Positions 1-7,660 of a stretch of 17,566 nt of DNA are shown here, in pieces; within the stretch, counting starts at the first letter, position 1; every line of letters starts with the position of its first letter. Origin of the DNA: an uncultured Eubacteriales bacterium (GTDB taxonomy: Bacteria; Bacillota; Clostridia; Oscillospirales; Acutalibacteraceae); assembly GCA_948815685.1 (NCBI GenBank), contig CAQJOC010000002.1, positions 28,301 to 45,866 on the forward strand, written 5' to 3'. The notes under the pieces were generated by a model, which saw nothing but the letters and a program-made list of their open reading frames with translations, was not told the DNA's origin and did not search any database. The translations under genes were made by a program, and so were the position numbers.

Positions 1-1914
1 AAGAGATTTTATTTCTGTTTTTTGCTCTATGTTCTCTCTTATGTATGCATTTACGGTTTTCTCTATTCTAAATAAATCATTTTCTTCTATATTTTTATCA
101 TAGTTAAAGTCAAATCTAAGAATTTTTTGCTCTACTTTTGAACCGCACTGATGAATATCTTTTCCAAAAATTTCTCTTAAGGCACTTTGCAAAAGATGTA
201 CTGCCGAATGATTATTAGCAAGCATTTTTCTTCTTTCTGTATCTATTTTTACTAAAACTTTTTCTTTTAGTTTTAAGTTTCCGTCCCCGCTTTCTAAAAT
301 TCCCAAATGGACAAACACATCTTTTTTAGTTTTTTTCACATCATAAATTCTAATCTTATTTTCACCATTTATTATAAATCCTTCATCTGCAACCTGTCCT
401 CCGGATTCGGCATACATACATGTACAATCTAAAATTACAGCTAACTTGTCTCCTATTTTTAAGTTATCGGTTTGTTTATCTCCATTAACTAAAATATTTA
501 GAATTGAAGCTTTTGTTTCATTATCTTCATAACCCTTAAAAATAGTAGGTGGAAAAATATTGAATTTTTCTAAATCAATATTTTTTTCATTTTGGGAATT
601 TACATCGGATTTTTTAGAAATTTCTTTGTGCCTTTCCAATTTATCTTTAAACTCACCCTCATCAACTTTCATTCCCGAATTAGACGCATAATCCATAATT
701 ATATCAAAGGGTACTCCATAAGTTGTAACCAACTCAAAAGCTTGTTCTCCGGAGATTTTTGAAGTTTTACTTTTTATTTCATTTAGTATTTCAAGCCCTT
801 TTTCAAGAACTTTCTTAAATTGACAACTTTCTTTAGCAAATTCTGATAATATAAGTTTTTTACATTCCTTAAAATTGGGATAAAGTTCAGAATATTTGTC
901 TACAACAAACTCAATTATTTCATCAAAATTAAAATCATTAAGCCTCGATGTCATAACAATCATTATACATTTTCTTATAAGTTTTCTTGGAATATATCCT
1001 CTACCTTCATTGGAAGGTTTAACTTTTTCAGAAAGAATTAACGATATGGTCCTTAAATGGTCGGTTAAAATTCTTATTTGACGTTGAGAAAGACCGATTT
1101 CTCCTTTTTTCTCTTGTATGGAATTTTCGATTTTTTCCTTTATTGGAGCAAGCATATCTGTTTCATAAACAGACTCATATCCGTTTAACACCATTGCAAG
1201 CCTTTCAAGCCCTGCCCCGGTGTCTACACTTGTAAATTCAAGTCTGCTGTAAGTACCGTCTGAATTTTTATTTAACTGCATAAAAACTCCGGCGTTCCAT
1301 ATTTCTATGTATCTTTCCTTTGTGTCAAATTCTCCTCCCAATACATATTCTTTGCCTTTTCCGGTATCATAAAAAACTTCTGTACAAGGACCACACGGAC
1401 CCGTTTCTGAAGTAGGACCCCAAAAGTTATCATCTTTTCCGCATGAAACTATGTGTTCTTTCGGCATACCTGCTTTTTCCCAATACTCTTTTGCCTCTAT
1501 ATCTTCATCTAATCCCATATCTGAATCTCCGGAAAACACTGTAGCATAAAGTTTGTCTTTGGGGATTTTTAGATAATCTGTTAAAAATTCATATGCTAAG
1601 GCGATGGCTTTTTCTTTGAAATAATCATTTATTGACCAACTTCCAAGCATCTGAAAGCTTGTTAAATGGTGTTTATCACCTATTTCATCTATATCTATTG
1701 TCCTTATACATGGCTGAATATTGCAAAGCCTCGGAGATTTCGGACGTTCTTCTCCCGTAAAAAATCTTTTTATCGGAGCCATACCGGAATTTATAAATAA
1801 TAATGTAGGGTCATTTTTAGGTATTATTGAAGCATTTTCTATTAACAGATGGTCTTTTTTCTGGAAAAAATTTAAAAATTTATCTCGAATTTCTTTAGCA
1901 GTTATTGCGCTCAT
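1..1914 (-). CDS. alaS: Alanyl-tRNA synthetase, 5' part (3' end beyond window)
   Basis: Charges tRNA-Ala with alanine and edits mischarged Ser/Gly in the cytoplasm. The reading frame is open from ATG at 1914 to the window edge, giving 638 codons. A GAGGAG ribosome site lies a few bases upstream of the ATG. Visible family features in order: an N-terminal stretch starting MSAITAKEIRDKF; the class II catalytic core, including GPTSETGPCGPC, WNAGVFMQLN and EFTSVDTGAGLERLAMVLNGYE; and the editing domain with NHSAVHLL, the HxxxH zinc motif. The last codons in the window read ENIEQKTEIKSL. The oligomerisation domain and the remaining editing-domain residues, including the C-x-x-H part, lie outside. 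It is divergent to a BspA-like gene. The short leader (about 27 nt from the predicted start point) leaves no room for a T-box. A decayed copy of the segment that continues past position 1 sits at 3209-3495. Identification is secure. Confidence 0.97.
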   Translation of the reverse strand, partial: MSAITAKEIRDKFLNFFQKKDHLLIENASIIPKNDPTLLFINSGMAPIKRFFTGEERPKSPRLCNIQPCIRTIDIDEIGDKHHLTSFQMLGSWSINDYFKEKAIALAYEFLTDYLKIPKDKLYATVFSGDSDMGLDEDIEAKEYWEKAGMPKEHIVSCGKDDNFWGPTSETGPCGPCTEVFYDTGKGKEYVLGGEFDTKERYIEIWNAGVFMQLNKNSDGTYSRLEFTSVDTGAGLERLAMVLNGYESVYETDMLAPIKEKIENSIQEKKGEIGLSQRQIRILTDHLRTISLILSEKVKPSNEGRGYIPRKLIRKCIMIVMTSRLNDFNFDEIIEFVVDKYSELYPNFKECKKLILSEFAKESCQFKKVLEKGLEILNEIKSKTSKISGEQAFELVTTYGVPFDIIMDYASNSGMKVDEGEFKDKLERHKEISKKSDVNSQNEKNIDLEKFNIFPPTIFKGYEDNETKASILNILVNGDKQTDNLKIGDKLAVILDCTCMYAESGGQVADEGFIINGENKIRIYDVKKTKKDVFVHLGILESGDGNLKLKEKVLVKIDTERRKMLANNHSAVHLLQSALREIFGKDIHQCGSKVEQKILRFDFNYDKNIEENDLFRIEKTVNAYIRENIEQKTEIKSL

Positions 1915-1947
1915 TGTTATTACTCCTCGAAAGACATATTTTGTATT

Positions 1948-1976
1948 ATTATAACATGGCAAAGCATGAATTTCTA
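1948..1976 (-). promoter_or_regulatory. alaS promoter (extended -10)
   Basis: On the minus strand a perfect TATAAT (1953-1948) is preceded by TGT, giving an extended -10. A weak -35, TAGAAA (1976-1971), lies 17 bp upstream. The predicted start is near 1941, so the alaS leader is short. Inferred from consensus only. Confidence 0.6.
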
Positions 1977-2069
1977 CATATAAAACCAAACAGTTTGAAA
2001 AAAGCACTTTAATTAGGGAAGTTCTTTTTATTTTAAGCATAAGAATTGTATTTTTGTGATAGGTGGATA

Positions 2070-2190
2070 TAAATTATTATACAAATTGTTAACGCTTAAA
2101 AAGAGAAAACAACACAAAATATCTATTGACATTTTATTTATTATTTGTTAAAATTTATACACGTTGCTTAAAAAAGGAGATTAACTTATG
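2070..2190 (+). repeat. Upstream block duplicated ahead of the next BspA gene (copy A)
   Basis: This block runs from TAAATTATT through the promoter and ribosome site to the BspA-1 start codon. It reappears at 3505-3623 with a few substitutions and small indels. Shared stretches include AAAACAACACAAAAT, the whole TTGACA to TTTATACAC promoter stretch (one substitution), and GGAGATTAACTTATG. It marks one end of an old duplication. Confidence 0.85.
2126..2154 (+). promoter_or_regulatory. Promoter of first BspA-like gene
   Basis: TTGACA (2126-2131), a 17-bp spacer, then TAAAAT (2149-2154) preceded by TGT, an extended -10. The near-consensus elements predict strong sigma-A transcription. The start would be near 2161, giving a leader of about 27 nt. 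Confidence 0.8.
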
Positions 2191-3126
2191 AATTTGAAAA
2201 AATTATCAGTTTGGGCTTGTAGTGGATTGTTGGCAAGTCTATTTTCGGGGTTAATTTCGTTAAATAATGATCTTTGTAATTTAAACCCATCCATGGTGGT
2301 ATATGCGGAGGGACGTTTCTTTTATACTCACAATATTAATGGTACCAATTATAACAAAGAGACTAAAACGCTCACAATTCCTGATGGTTTTACATGGATA
2401 GACACCTGTGGCGTTTGTTTTTGTTGTCCAGATATTGAGACTGTTAATATTCCTGCCAGTGCAGCGATCATTCGGAAGATGGCTTTTGATGGTTGCACGA
2501 AACTTACAACGGTTAACATACCTCCCGGCAGTAGATTGGGAGAAATAGAGGATAATGCTTTTAATGGTTGTACTGCTCTTAAAACAATTGACTTACCTGA
2601 AAGTGTTCAAAAAATCAGCAAAAAGGCTTTTTTTGACTGCAGTTCGCTGATGGAGATAAACATACCGGATAATGTGCATACAATTGGTGAAATGGCTTTC
2701 GAAGGCTGTACCGCTCTTAGAGAGATTTCACTTCCCCAAAAAATAAAGGAAATTGCCTTCGGTACTTTTTTGAGTTGCAATTCACTTGCAAATATAATTA
2801 TACCAGCTGATGTGCACACGATTGACAGAGCAGCTTTCCTTGGTTGTACATCTCTTAAAGATATCACTTTTCCTTTGAACCTTCAACTGATTGATCATAT
2901 GGCTTTTGACGGTTGCAAATATCTTACCGAAATCTGGCTTCCAGATAAAGTAAAAAAAGTTGCTTTTGATGCTTTTTACGGCTGCAGCTCTCTTAAAAAG
3001 ATTAACATACCTAATGCTGCAAAAATATTTGATGGTTCGTTTTCCAACTCTTCAGAAGTACGTATTGTTGATGATCTGGACGTCTCTAGTAGTACAGAAG
3101 TTTGCAGATATGCCTACAAAGATTAG
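2188..3126 (+). CDS. Secreted BspA-like leucine-rich-repeat protein 1
   Basis: A 312-residue exported protein. The ATG has AAGGAGA seven bases upstream. Residues 1-40 form a signal peptide: a Lys-containing N-terminus, a hydrophobic core GLLASLFSGLISL, and a likely cut after VVYA. Next comes a short motif (YNKETKTLTIPDGFTWI) and about eight repeats of roughly 23 residues in the LRR_5/BspA pattern, with AF-x-GC-x-x-L followed by IxIPxxVxxI; for example GEMAFEGCTALREISLP. BspA family members bind host proteins or surfaces, so adhesion or interaction is inferred, not shown. No LPXTG motif, membrane anchor or other C-terminal attachment signal is visible; the protein ends in a non-repeat tail of about 35 residues. 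Paralogous to the gene at 3621; 21 bases at 2680-2700 are identical to that gene. Confidence 0.9.
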   Translation: MNLKKLSVWACSGLLASLFSGLISLNNDLCNLNPSMVVYAEGRFFYTHNINGTNYNKETKTLTIPDGFTWIDTCGVCFCCPDIETVNIPASAAIIRKMAFDGCTKLTTVNIPPGSRLGEIEDNAFNGCTALKTIDLPESVQKISKKAFFDCSSLMEINIPDNVHTIGEMAFEGCTALREISLPQKIKEIAFGTFLSCNSLANIIIPADVHTIDRAAFLGCTSLKDITFPLNLQLIDHMAFDGCKYLTEIWLPDKVKKVAFDAFYGCSSLKKINIPNAAKIFDGSFSNSSEVRIVDDLDVSSSTEVCRYAYKD

Positions 3127-3208
3127 GATAACAATAAAATAGAATGAATTAAAATATTATTAATTTTTTAACTAAATTTTCGGAATTAACTTTTAATAAC
3201 GTAGGGAA

Positions 3209-3495
3209 TATTGTTTAAAATACTTCTCTGATTTTGAACATATTCAACTGCATTTTTACCTGTTAAAACAAAAATTTTCTTAATTCCCTTGACTATACTC
3301 TCAGCTGGAGATATGCAAAATAAACCTGTATTTTAGGTTCGACTTGTATGAGTTCTTCCGCAAAATTCTTTAGATACCCTGCCGAAAGAAACTATTTTTA
3401 CTTCATCTGAATATTTATTGTCAAATAAAGCCATATCTCAGTCTTTTATCGCATCTGAAAGAGATTTTATTTCTGTTTTTTGCTCTATGTTCTCT
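3209..3495 (-). pseudogene. Relic of the alaS middle/C-terminal region
   Basis: Read on the minus strand from 3494, this stretch gives about 95 codons of alanyl-tRNA synthetase. It starts ENIEQKTEIKSL, continues through [18 protein letters not shown], then EFCGRTH (the family's zinc-site CGGTH with one Gly changed to Arg), and ends near KNAVEYVQNQRSILNNI. The frame is broken by TGA at 3440-3438 and TAA at 3335-3333. The first 37 bases (3495-3459) are identical to positions 37-1 of the intact alaS and lie in the same codon phase. Both the 5' two-thirds and the extreme C-terminus of the gene are missing. It is non-functional and most simply the remnant of a duplicated alaS. Confidence 0.9.
3459..3495 (+). 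repeat. 37-bp perfect repeat of window positions 1-37
   Basis: Identical to the window's first 37 bases, which lie inside intact alaS. Identity stops sharply at the TTCTCT end: CTTATG follows in alaS and GGGAGA follows here. That edge marks the deletion junction. Its other edge lies beyond the window. Confidence 0.95.
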
Positions 3496-3504
3496 GGGAG
3501 AGTC

Positions 3505-3623
3505 TAAATTATTGTACAAATAGTCAATGATTAAAAAAGAAAACAACACAAAATCGGTATTGACATTTTATTTATTATTTGTTAAGATTTATACACATTG
3601 CTTAAAAAGGAGATTAACTTATG
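3505..3623 (+). repeat. Upstream block duplicated ahead of BspA genes (copy B)
   Basis: Second copy of the block at 2070-2190, carrying the promoter and ribosome site of the second BspA gene. It begins ten bases to the right of the truncated alaS relic. Confidence 0.85.
3560..3588 (+). promoter_or_regulatory. Promoter of second BspA-like gene
   Basis: TTGACA (3560-3565), a 17-bp spacer, then TAAGAT (3583-3588) preceded by TGT. Same design as the promoter of the first copy, with one change in the -10. Confidence 0.8.
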
Positions 3624-5330
3624 ACTCTAAAAAAATTTAAAAAATCAGCAATTTGGGCTTGTAGTGGATTGTTGGTAAGTCTATTTTCGGGATTAATCCC
3701 GTTAAATGATAATCTTTGTAATTTAAACACATCCACGGTGGTATATGCGGAGAGACGTGTTTTTAATGATAAGTGTATTAATAGCACCATTTATAATAAA
3801 GAGACTAAAACACTCACAATTCCTGATGGTTTTACAGAGATAAGACTATTTAATCCCAAAGATCGCTATCCAGATCTTGAGACTGTTAATATCCCTGCCA
3901 GTGTAGAGATAATTGGAGCTGGTGTTTTTTGTGACTGTGCGAAACTTACAAAGGTTAATATAGCTCCCGGAAGTAAATTAAAAATAATAGAGATGGCTGC
4001 TTTTGAGCTATGTAGTTCTCTTAAAACGATCAATCTACCTGAAAGTGTTGAAAAAATCGGCCGTAGTGTTTTTCATGGTTGCAGTTCGCTGGAGAATATA
4101 AACATACCAAATAATGTGCACACAATTGGTGAAATGGCTTTCAAGGACTGTACTGCACTTGAAACGATTTTTATTCCGGGAAGTTGTAAAAAAATTGGTA
4201 AGGATTGTTTTGAAGGATGCAAGATAAAAATCTTGACAAATGACATAGCTTTAAAATTAATTGCAGATCCTAAATTTTTCCATGACGGTGTTTTTGATCT
4301 GTCATCTACTGATTTTGAATATATGGTTCCCCATGTCTTTGATGGAGGAAGTTTTTATAAAATGGAAACTTTAAAATTGCCTGGAAAATTAAAAGAAATA
4401 CGTGAGTCATTATGTGAATATGAGTTGCCAATTATACACAGAAAGTATAATCTTAAACAGGTTGTTATCCCTGCAAGTGTTACTAAAATTGGTCGCAAGG
4501 CTTTCTATGGTATGGGTATTGAACAAGTTACTATTGTTGACGATGATATAACGCCAAGCCAATTAGAATTTATAGAAGACGAAGCTTTTGGTAATACAAG
4601 TCTTAAAAATATTTCAATTCCTAAAAAATGTAAACTCGGTAAAAGGTGTTTTTTGAATTCAGATCTTGAATCTGCCATTGTTCCATTTGATATAGATTCA
4701 CTGCCTGAAAGTACTTTTGATGCTTGTAGCTCTCTTAAAAAAGTTACTATACCTACTGCTGTGAAGTCGATTGAGAAAAGAGCCCTTTACTCATGTCATA
4801 ATCTGAAACATATTGATTTTATAGACCCTGAAAAGGACATCATTACACGGTGTAATTTAGAAAATTTTGAAATTCCTCAGCATATAGTATGTATGGGAGA
4901 AAATAGTTTTGGTAATAACTTTATAATTAGGTCTATAAAACTCCCTCCGAATTTACATACTGTTGAAAAGGCGACATTTCAAGGTTGTGAAAATCTTGAA
5001 AAAGTTGAATGCAATAAAGAATTGGAAGAAATCGAAGAGTCAGCTTTTTGGGGTTCCGGTCTCAGGCATTTTACAGCTCCTGAAAAAGTGAATTCCATTA
5101 AAAAAGATGCTTTTGGTGAATGTGTAAAACTTGGAAGTATTGAAGCCTTAGGAGAAGAGATATCTCTCGGAGAAAATTGTTGTGATTGTTGCCTATCTTT
5201 GCGATTAATGAGTTTTCCTAACGCTAATATAGTTACTGTCGATAAATCTTTAGGTGGAGATATAAATGAAAATTTTGCGCTTTTTATGCCATCTAAGCCA
5301 TCACAATCCCAATTAATAGTAAAAAAATAA
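3621..5330 (+). CDS. Secreted BspA-like leucine-rich-repeat protein 2
   Basis: A 569-residue exported protein, much longer than its neighbour. AAGGAGA lies seven bases before the ATG. The signal peptide covers residues 1-43 (hydrophobic GLLVSLFSGLIPL, cut after VVYA) and is nearly the same as in BspA-1. The motif YNKETKTLTIPDGFTEI follows, then LRR_5-type repeats such as GEMAFKDCTALETIFIP. About the first 190 residues align with BspA-1. The rest has no counterpart there and holds more irregular repeats, for example STFDACSSLKKVTIP, ATFQGCENLEKVE and DAFGECVKLGSIE. A cysteine cluster, ENCCDCC, lies near the C-terminus. No sortase or membrane anchor is seen. The likely role is an extracellular interaction or adhesion protein, inferred from the family. 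It is convergent with the gene at 5413-6182, with a hairpin between them. Confidence 0.9.
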   Translation: MTLKKFKKSAIWACSGLLVSLFSGLIPLNDNLCNLNTSTVVYAERRVFNDKCINSTIYNKETKTLTIPDGFTEIRLFNPKDRYPDLETVNIPASVEIIGAGVFCDCAKLTKVNIAPGSKLKIIEMAAFELCSSLKTINLPESVEKIGRSVFHGCSSLENINIPNNVHTIGEMAFKDCTALETIFIPGSCKKIGKDCFEGCKIKILTNDIALKLIADPKFFHDGVFDLSSTDFEYMVPHVFDGGSFYKMETLKLPGKLKEIRESLCEYELPIIHRKYNLKQVVIPASVTKIGRKAFYGMGIEQVTIVDDDITPSQLEFIEDEAFGNTSLKNISIPKKCKLGKRCFLNSDLESAIVPFDIDSLPESTFDACSSLKKVTIPTAVKSIEKRALYSCHNLKHIDFIDPEKDIITRCNLENFEIPQHIVCMGENSFGNNFIIRSIKLPPNLHTVEKATFQGCENLEKVECNKELEEIEESAFWGSGLRHFTAPEKVNSIKKDAFGECVKLGSIEALGEEISLGENCCDCCLSLRLMSFPNANIVTVDKSLGGDINENFALFMPSKPSQSQLIVKK

Positions 5331-5373
5331 TGTAATACAAAATAATTTAGATGAAAATTAAATTTTAAAAATA

Positions 5374-5403
5374 TCAGCTTGCCGAAATTTCAAGTTGATT
5401 TTT
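5374..5403 (+). terminator. Probable terminator between convergent genes
   Basis: An 8-bp stem TCAGCTTG/CAAGTTGA with one G-T pair, a 9-nt loop, and five Ts directly after it, 43 bases past the BspA-2 stop. The opposite strand also has a T-rich run after the hairpin (complement of 5363-5370), so it may serve both converging genes. Confidence 0.6.
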
Positions 5404-5413
5404 CAGAAAATCT
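5389..5413 (+). repeat. 25-bp 3'-flank repeat, copy 1
   Basis: TTCAAG through AGAAAATCT, matching 15622-15646 at 23 of 25 positions. Each copy lies shortly past the 3' end of a BspA-like gene. This copy forms the right arm and tail of the terminator. Confidence 0.75.
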
Positions 5414-6182
5414 CATCTAGGTTCCACCTTTTGCTCGATCTCTCGATCAAATTTAGATATCTCTTCAGAATATAGTTTGAATTTAGCATCTACCTGTGGA
5501 GCTAATTTTTCATATTTTGACCATAAATCGTAAGCTTTTGCATCACTTTTTTCTTTAGTAAATTGAACTAAAAGCGAATTCATTTGGTTACTCAGTTTTT
5601 TCCATTCTCTAAATGAATCGATAACACCTAAAAGACCATCTTTGCCCCAGTAAATTTTATAGGCAATCTGGCTATAAATAGTTTGAGATAATTTTCTGAT
5701 GTATTGCAAAAATTTTTTTGTATCTTCAATTACTTTTGTAATGTCTTCTCTTACTTTTACAAGAATCCCAAGTGAATCATTTAGTTTTTTTAAATTTTCA
5801 GTTTGAGACTTCTTGAGTAAGGGGGGGCATTTTGCTGTATTATTTTATTCTCACGGGACAACAATTCTCTATACCGGCTATGAGTTCCTTTTAAAGTAAT
5901 CAGTATTTGTTCTGAATCTTCTTTTTGATCTTTGAGATATTGTTCCATTACATTGAACCTAGCAGTAAATTGCTTAAACGCATCCGTATCTTTGTAATTC
6001 TCAAAGTAAGCAATTTGATCGTTAACACCGTTGACCATTTTATAACAATAGGCATACGCTGCCGCTGTTTCAGTTCCTAAATTACTAATGTCAGTATTAA
6101 ATTTTGTTTCATTATATTGATTGAGTTCATTTTTAACACGGCTAGCCAGTTTTGAATCTAGTTGAGCATAAGTTTTACCCAT
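5413..6182 (-). pseudogene. Hypothetical helical protein gene, split by a frameshift at a C7 tract
   Basis: Start ATG at 6182 has GGGAGGA eight bases upstream and a strong promoter. As written, the frame ends after 130 codons (stop at 5792-5790). Just before that lies a run of seven Cs (minus strand; G7 at 5821-5827). With one more C, or two fewer, the frame continues without a stop to TGA at 5415-5413, giving 256 or 255 residues. Downstream residues from that frame read LLKKSQTENLKKLNDSLG. The reconstructed protein is rich in Lys, Glu, Gln and Asn, lacks a signal peptide and membrane segments, and looks mostly helical. I do not recognise the family. The break could be phase variation, a real mutation or a read error in the homopolymer. 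It is not part of the recF operon, which runs the other way. Confidence 0.75.
5821..5827 (-). repeat. C7 homopolymer inside the split gene
   Basis: Seven consecutive Cs on the coding (minus) strand, striking in such AT-rich DNA. The run sits exactly where the two halves of the gene fall out of frame, so its length decides whether the full protein is made. Confidence 0.9.
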
Positions 6183-6275
6183 TTAAAATTCCTCCCAAAT
6201 TAAATAGTTAGATTTTGTTTTTTAACCTTATATATTTTTTATAAATTTAGTAACATAGATTTATGTTTTATATGT

Positions 6276-6304
6276 ATTGTATAATAAAAGATGTATATTG
6301 TCAA
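6276..6304 (-). promoter_or_regulatory. Promoter of the split minus-strand gene
   Basis: On the minus strand: TTGACA (6304-6299), a 17-bp spacer and TACAAT (6281-6276). Predicted leader of about 88 nt to the ATG at 6182. The -35 matches consensus fully and the -10 at five of six positions. Confidence 0.7.
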
Positions 6305-6327
6305 ATTAATTGTATTATTTTTACAAT
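6298..6327 (+). promoter_or_regulatory. Possible promoter of the recF cluster
   Basis: TTGTCA (6298-6303), an 18-bp spacer and TACAAT (6322-6327). Its -35 overlaps the -35 of the divergent promoter. Would give a leader of about 230 nt before recF. Tentative. Confidence 0.35.
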
Positions 6328-6399
6328 GTTTGGGTTGCGTATTAAAGGAAATTTTTGAATTGTTATAGTTTTCTGATTATTTAAATATTAGAGGTAATC

Positions 6400-6523
6400 T
6401 TGAAAATTGAAAATAAAAAAGTAAAAATGAAATATAAAGATAAAAAGTTAAAAAATAAATGTTAAAATAAAAAAGGTTAAATAAAAAAGATAAAATAAAA
6501 AGATAAAATAAAGATTTTTTGTT
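6400..6523 (+). other. Cytosine-free A-rich leader upstream of recF
   Basis: A stretch of 124 bases with no C at all, made of A runs broken by G and T. It includes two 13-bp copies of an AAAAGATAAAATA word ending near 6510. It occupies most of the 379-bp gap before recF. No gene or stable hairpin is seen in it. See the matching spacers at 8191-8302, 8951-9060 and 11021-11118. Confidence 0.8.
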
Positions 6524-6561
6524 CCGGATAGGTCAAAAAAAATAGAAAAAGGCGATTATTT

Positions 6562-7656
6562 ATGAGGGTTCGAAATATAAGTTTCAAAAATTATCGAAAT
6601 CTTCACGAAGACAGGCTGAACTTTAGTAAAGGAATAAATATAATTTATGGTGAAAATGCTCAAGGGAAAACCAATATTTTAGAAGCTGTATGGCTTTTAA
6701 CAGGGGCGAGAGCATTTAGAGGAACAAAGGACAAAGATTTGATTTCGTTCGGAAAGGAATTTGCGAGTGTAAAAGGTGTAGTGGATTTTAAAGAAAGAGA
6801 AAATGAAATAAAAATAGATTTTAAAGATAAAAAACGCACAGCAGAAGTAAATGGAATAAACCGAGGAGCAGCAACAGGAATAATTGGTTTTTTTAAGGCT
6901 GTGATATTTTCACCTGAACACCTTTTTTTGATTAAAGGCGGACCGGAAAACAGAAGAAAATTTATTGACGCAGCGATATGTCAAATAAAGCCGAGCTATA
7001 CAGTACAGCTTATTCGGTACAATAAAACGTTAAAACACAGAAATTTTTTACTAAAAAGTATTCAAAGTAAGCCTGAGTTTGAGGATATGCTTGAAATATG
7101 GGATAAAAAATTGTCGGAATATGCAGGTGTTATAATAAAAGAAAGATTGAAGTATTCTGAAGAGGTAAGCAATTTAGCTGAAAAACTCTATTTTGAAATA
7201 TCAAACGGAGAAGAGTTAAAGGTAAATTATGCCGTCCAAAAAGAAATTAAAGAGATGAAAACAGAAGAAATAACGGAAGAATATCTAAAAGTTTTAAAAG
7301 AGACAAGAAAAAATGATATTTTCCGAGGAACAACAAGTCAAGGACCACACAGAGACGAGATAGATATAAGTATAAATGGAAAATCTGCCAGACTTTTTGC
7401 ATCTCAAGGACAACAGAGGTCGGCGGCGATAGCGATGAAACTTTCAGAAGCGGAAATAGCGGGAAAATTTGCGAAAGAACCACCGGTTATTCTGCTTGAT
7501 GATATTTTAAGCGAACTTGATGAAAGAAGGCAGAACCAACTTTTCGGTCTTGCGGGTGAAGCACAGATGATAATAACAGGATGTGTTAAGCCCAAATTGA
7601 AATCAGAATTTAAGGGATTTTACGTAAAAGACGGAAGAATTTTTACGGAGGAATGA
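6562..7656 (+). CDS. recF: DNA replication and repair protein RecF
   Basis: An SMC-like ATPase that binds gapped DNA and helps load RecA with RecO and RecR. The 364-residue length is normal. N-terminal MRVRNISFKNYRNL is typical of the family. Walker A is GENAQGKT (residues 30-37). The ABC signature lies at residues 281-288, within SQGQQRSAAIAMKLSEAE. Walker B is VILLDDILSELD (309-320). The ATG at 6562 has AAAAAGG about ten bases upstream. The downstream remB start site lies inside the last recF codons, so the two genes are co-transcribed and probably coupled. In many Bacillota recF follows dnaA and dnaN; here they are absent upstream, replaced by an A-rich leader and accessory genes. Confidence 0.97.
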   Translation: MRVRNISFKNYRNLHEDRLNFSKGINIIYGENAQGKTNILEAVWLLTGARAFRGTKDKDLISFGKEFASVKGVVDFKERENEIKIDFKDKKRTAEVNGINRGAATGIIGFFKAVIFSPEHLFLIKGGPENRRKFIDAAICQIKPSYTVQLIRYNKTLKHRNFLLKSIQSKPEFEDMLEIWDKKLSEYAGVIIKERLKYSEEVSNLAEKLYFEISNGEELKVNYAVQKEIKEMKTEEITEEYLKVLKETRKNDIFRGTTSQGPHRDEIDISINGKSARLFASQGQQRSAAIAMKLSEAEIAGKFAKEPPVILLDDILSELDERRQNQLFGLAGEAQMIITGCVKPKLKSEFKGFYVKDGRIFTEE

Positions 7657-7660
7657 TTTT

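Noticed and set aside
896..1954. Plus-strand frames at 896-1081 and 1721-1954
   Set aside because: They lie antisense to the clearly conserved alaS frame and resemble no protein.
1915..2125. T-box riboswitch for alaS
   Set aside because: Considered because Bacillota alaS is often T-box controlled, but the predicted leader is only about 27 nt and no T-box-like sequence or terminator hairpin is visible.
3438..3440. TGA in the alaS relic as a selenocysteine or recoded codon
   Set aside because: A second stop (TAA at 3333-3335), loss of both gene ends and a changed zinc-site Gly show simple decay.
6183..6561. Replication origin upstream of recF
   Set aside because: The region is AT-rich and near recF and gyrase genes, but no TTATCCACA-type DnaA boxes are seen here or elsewhere in the window.
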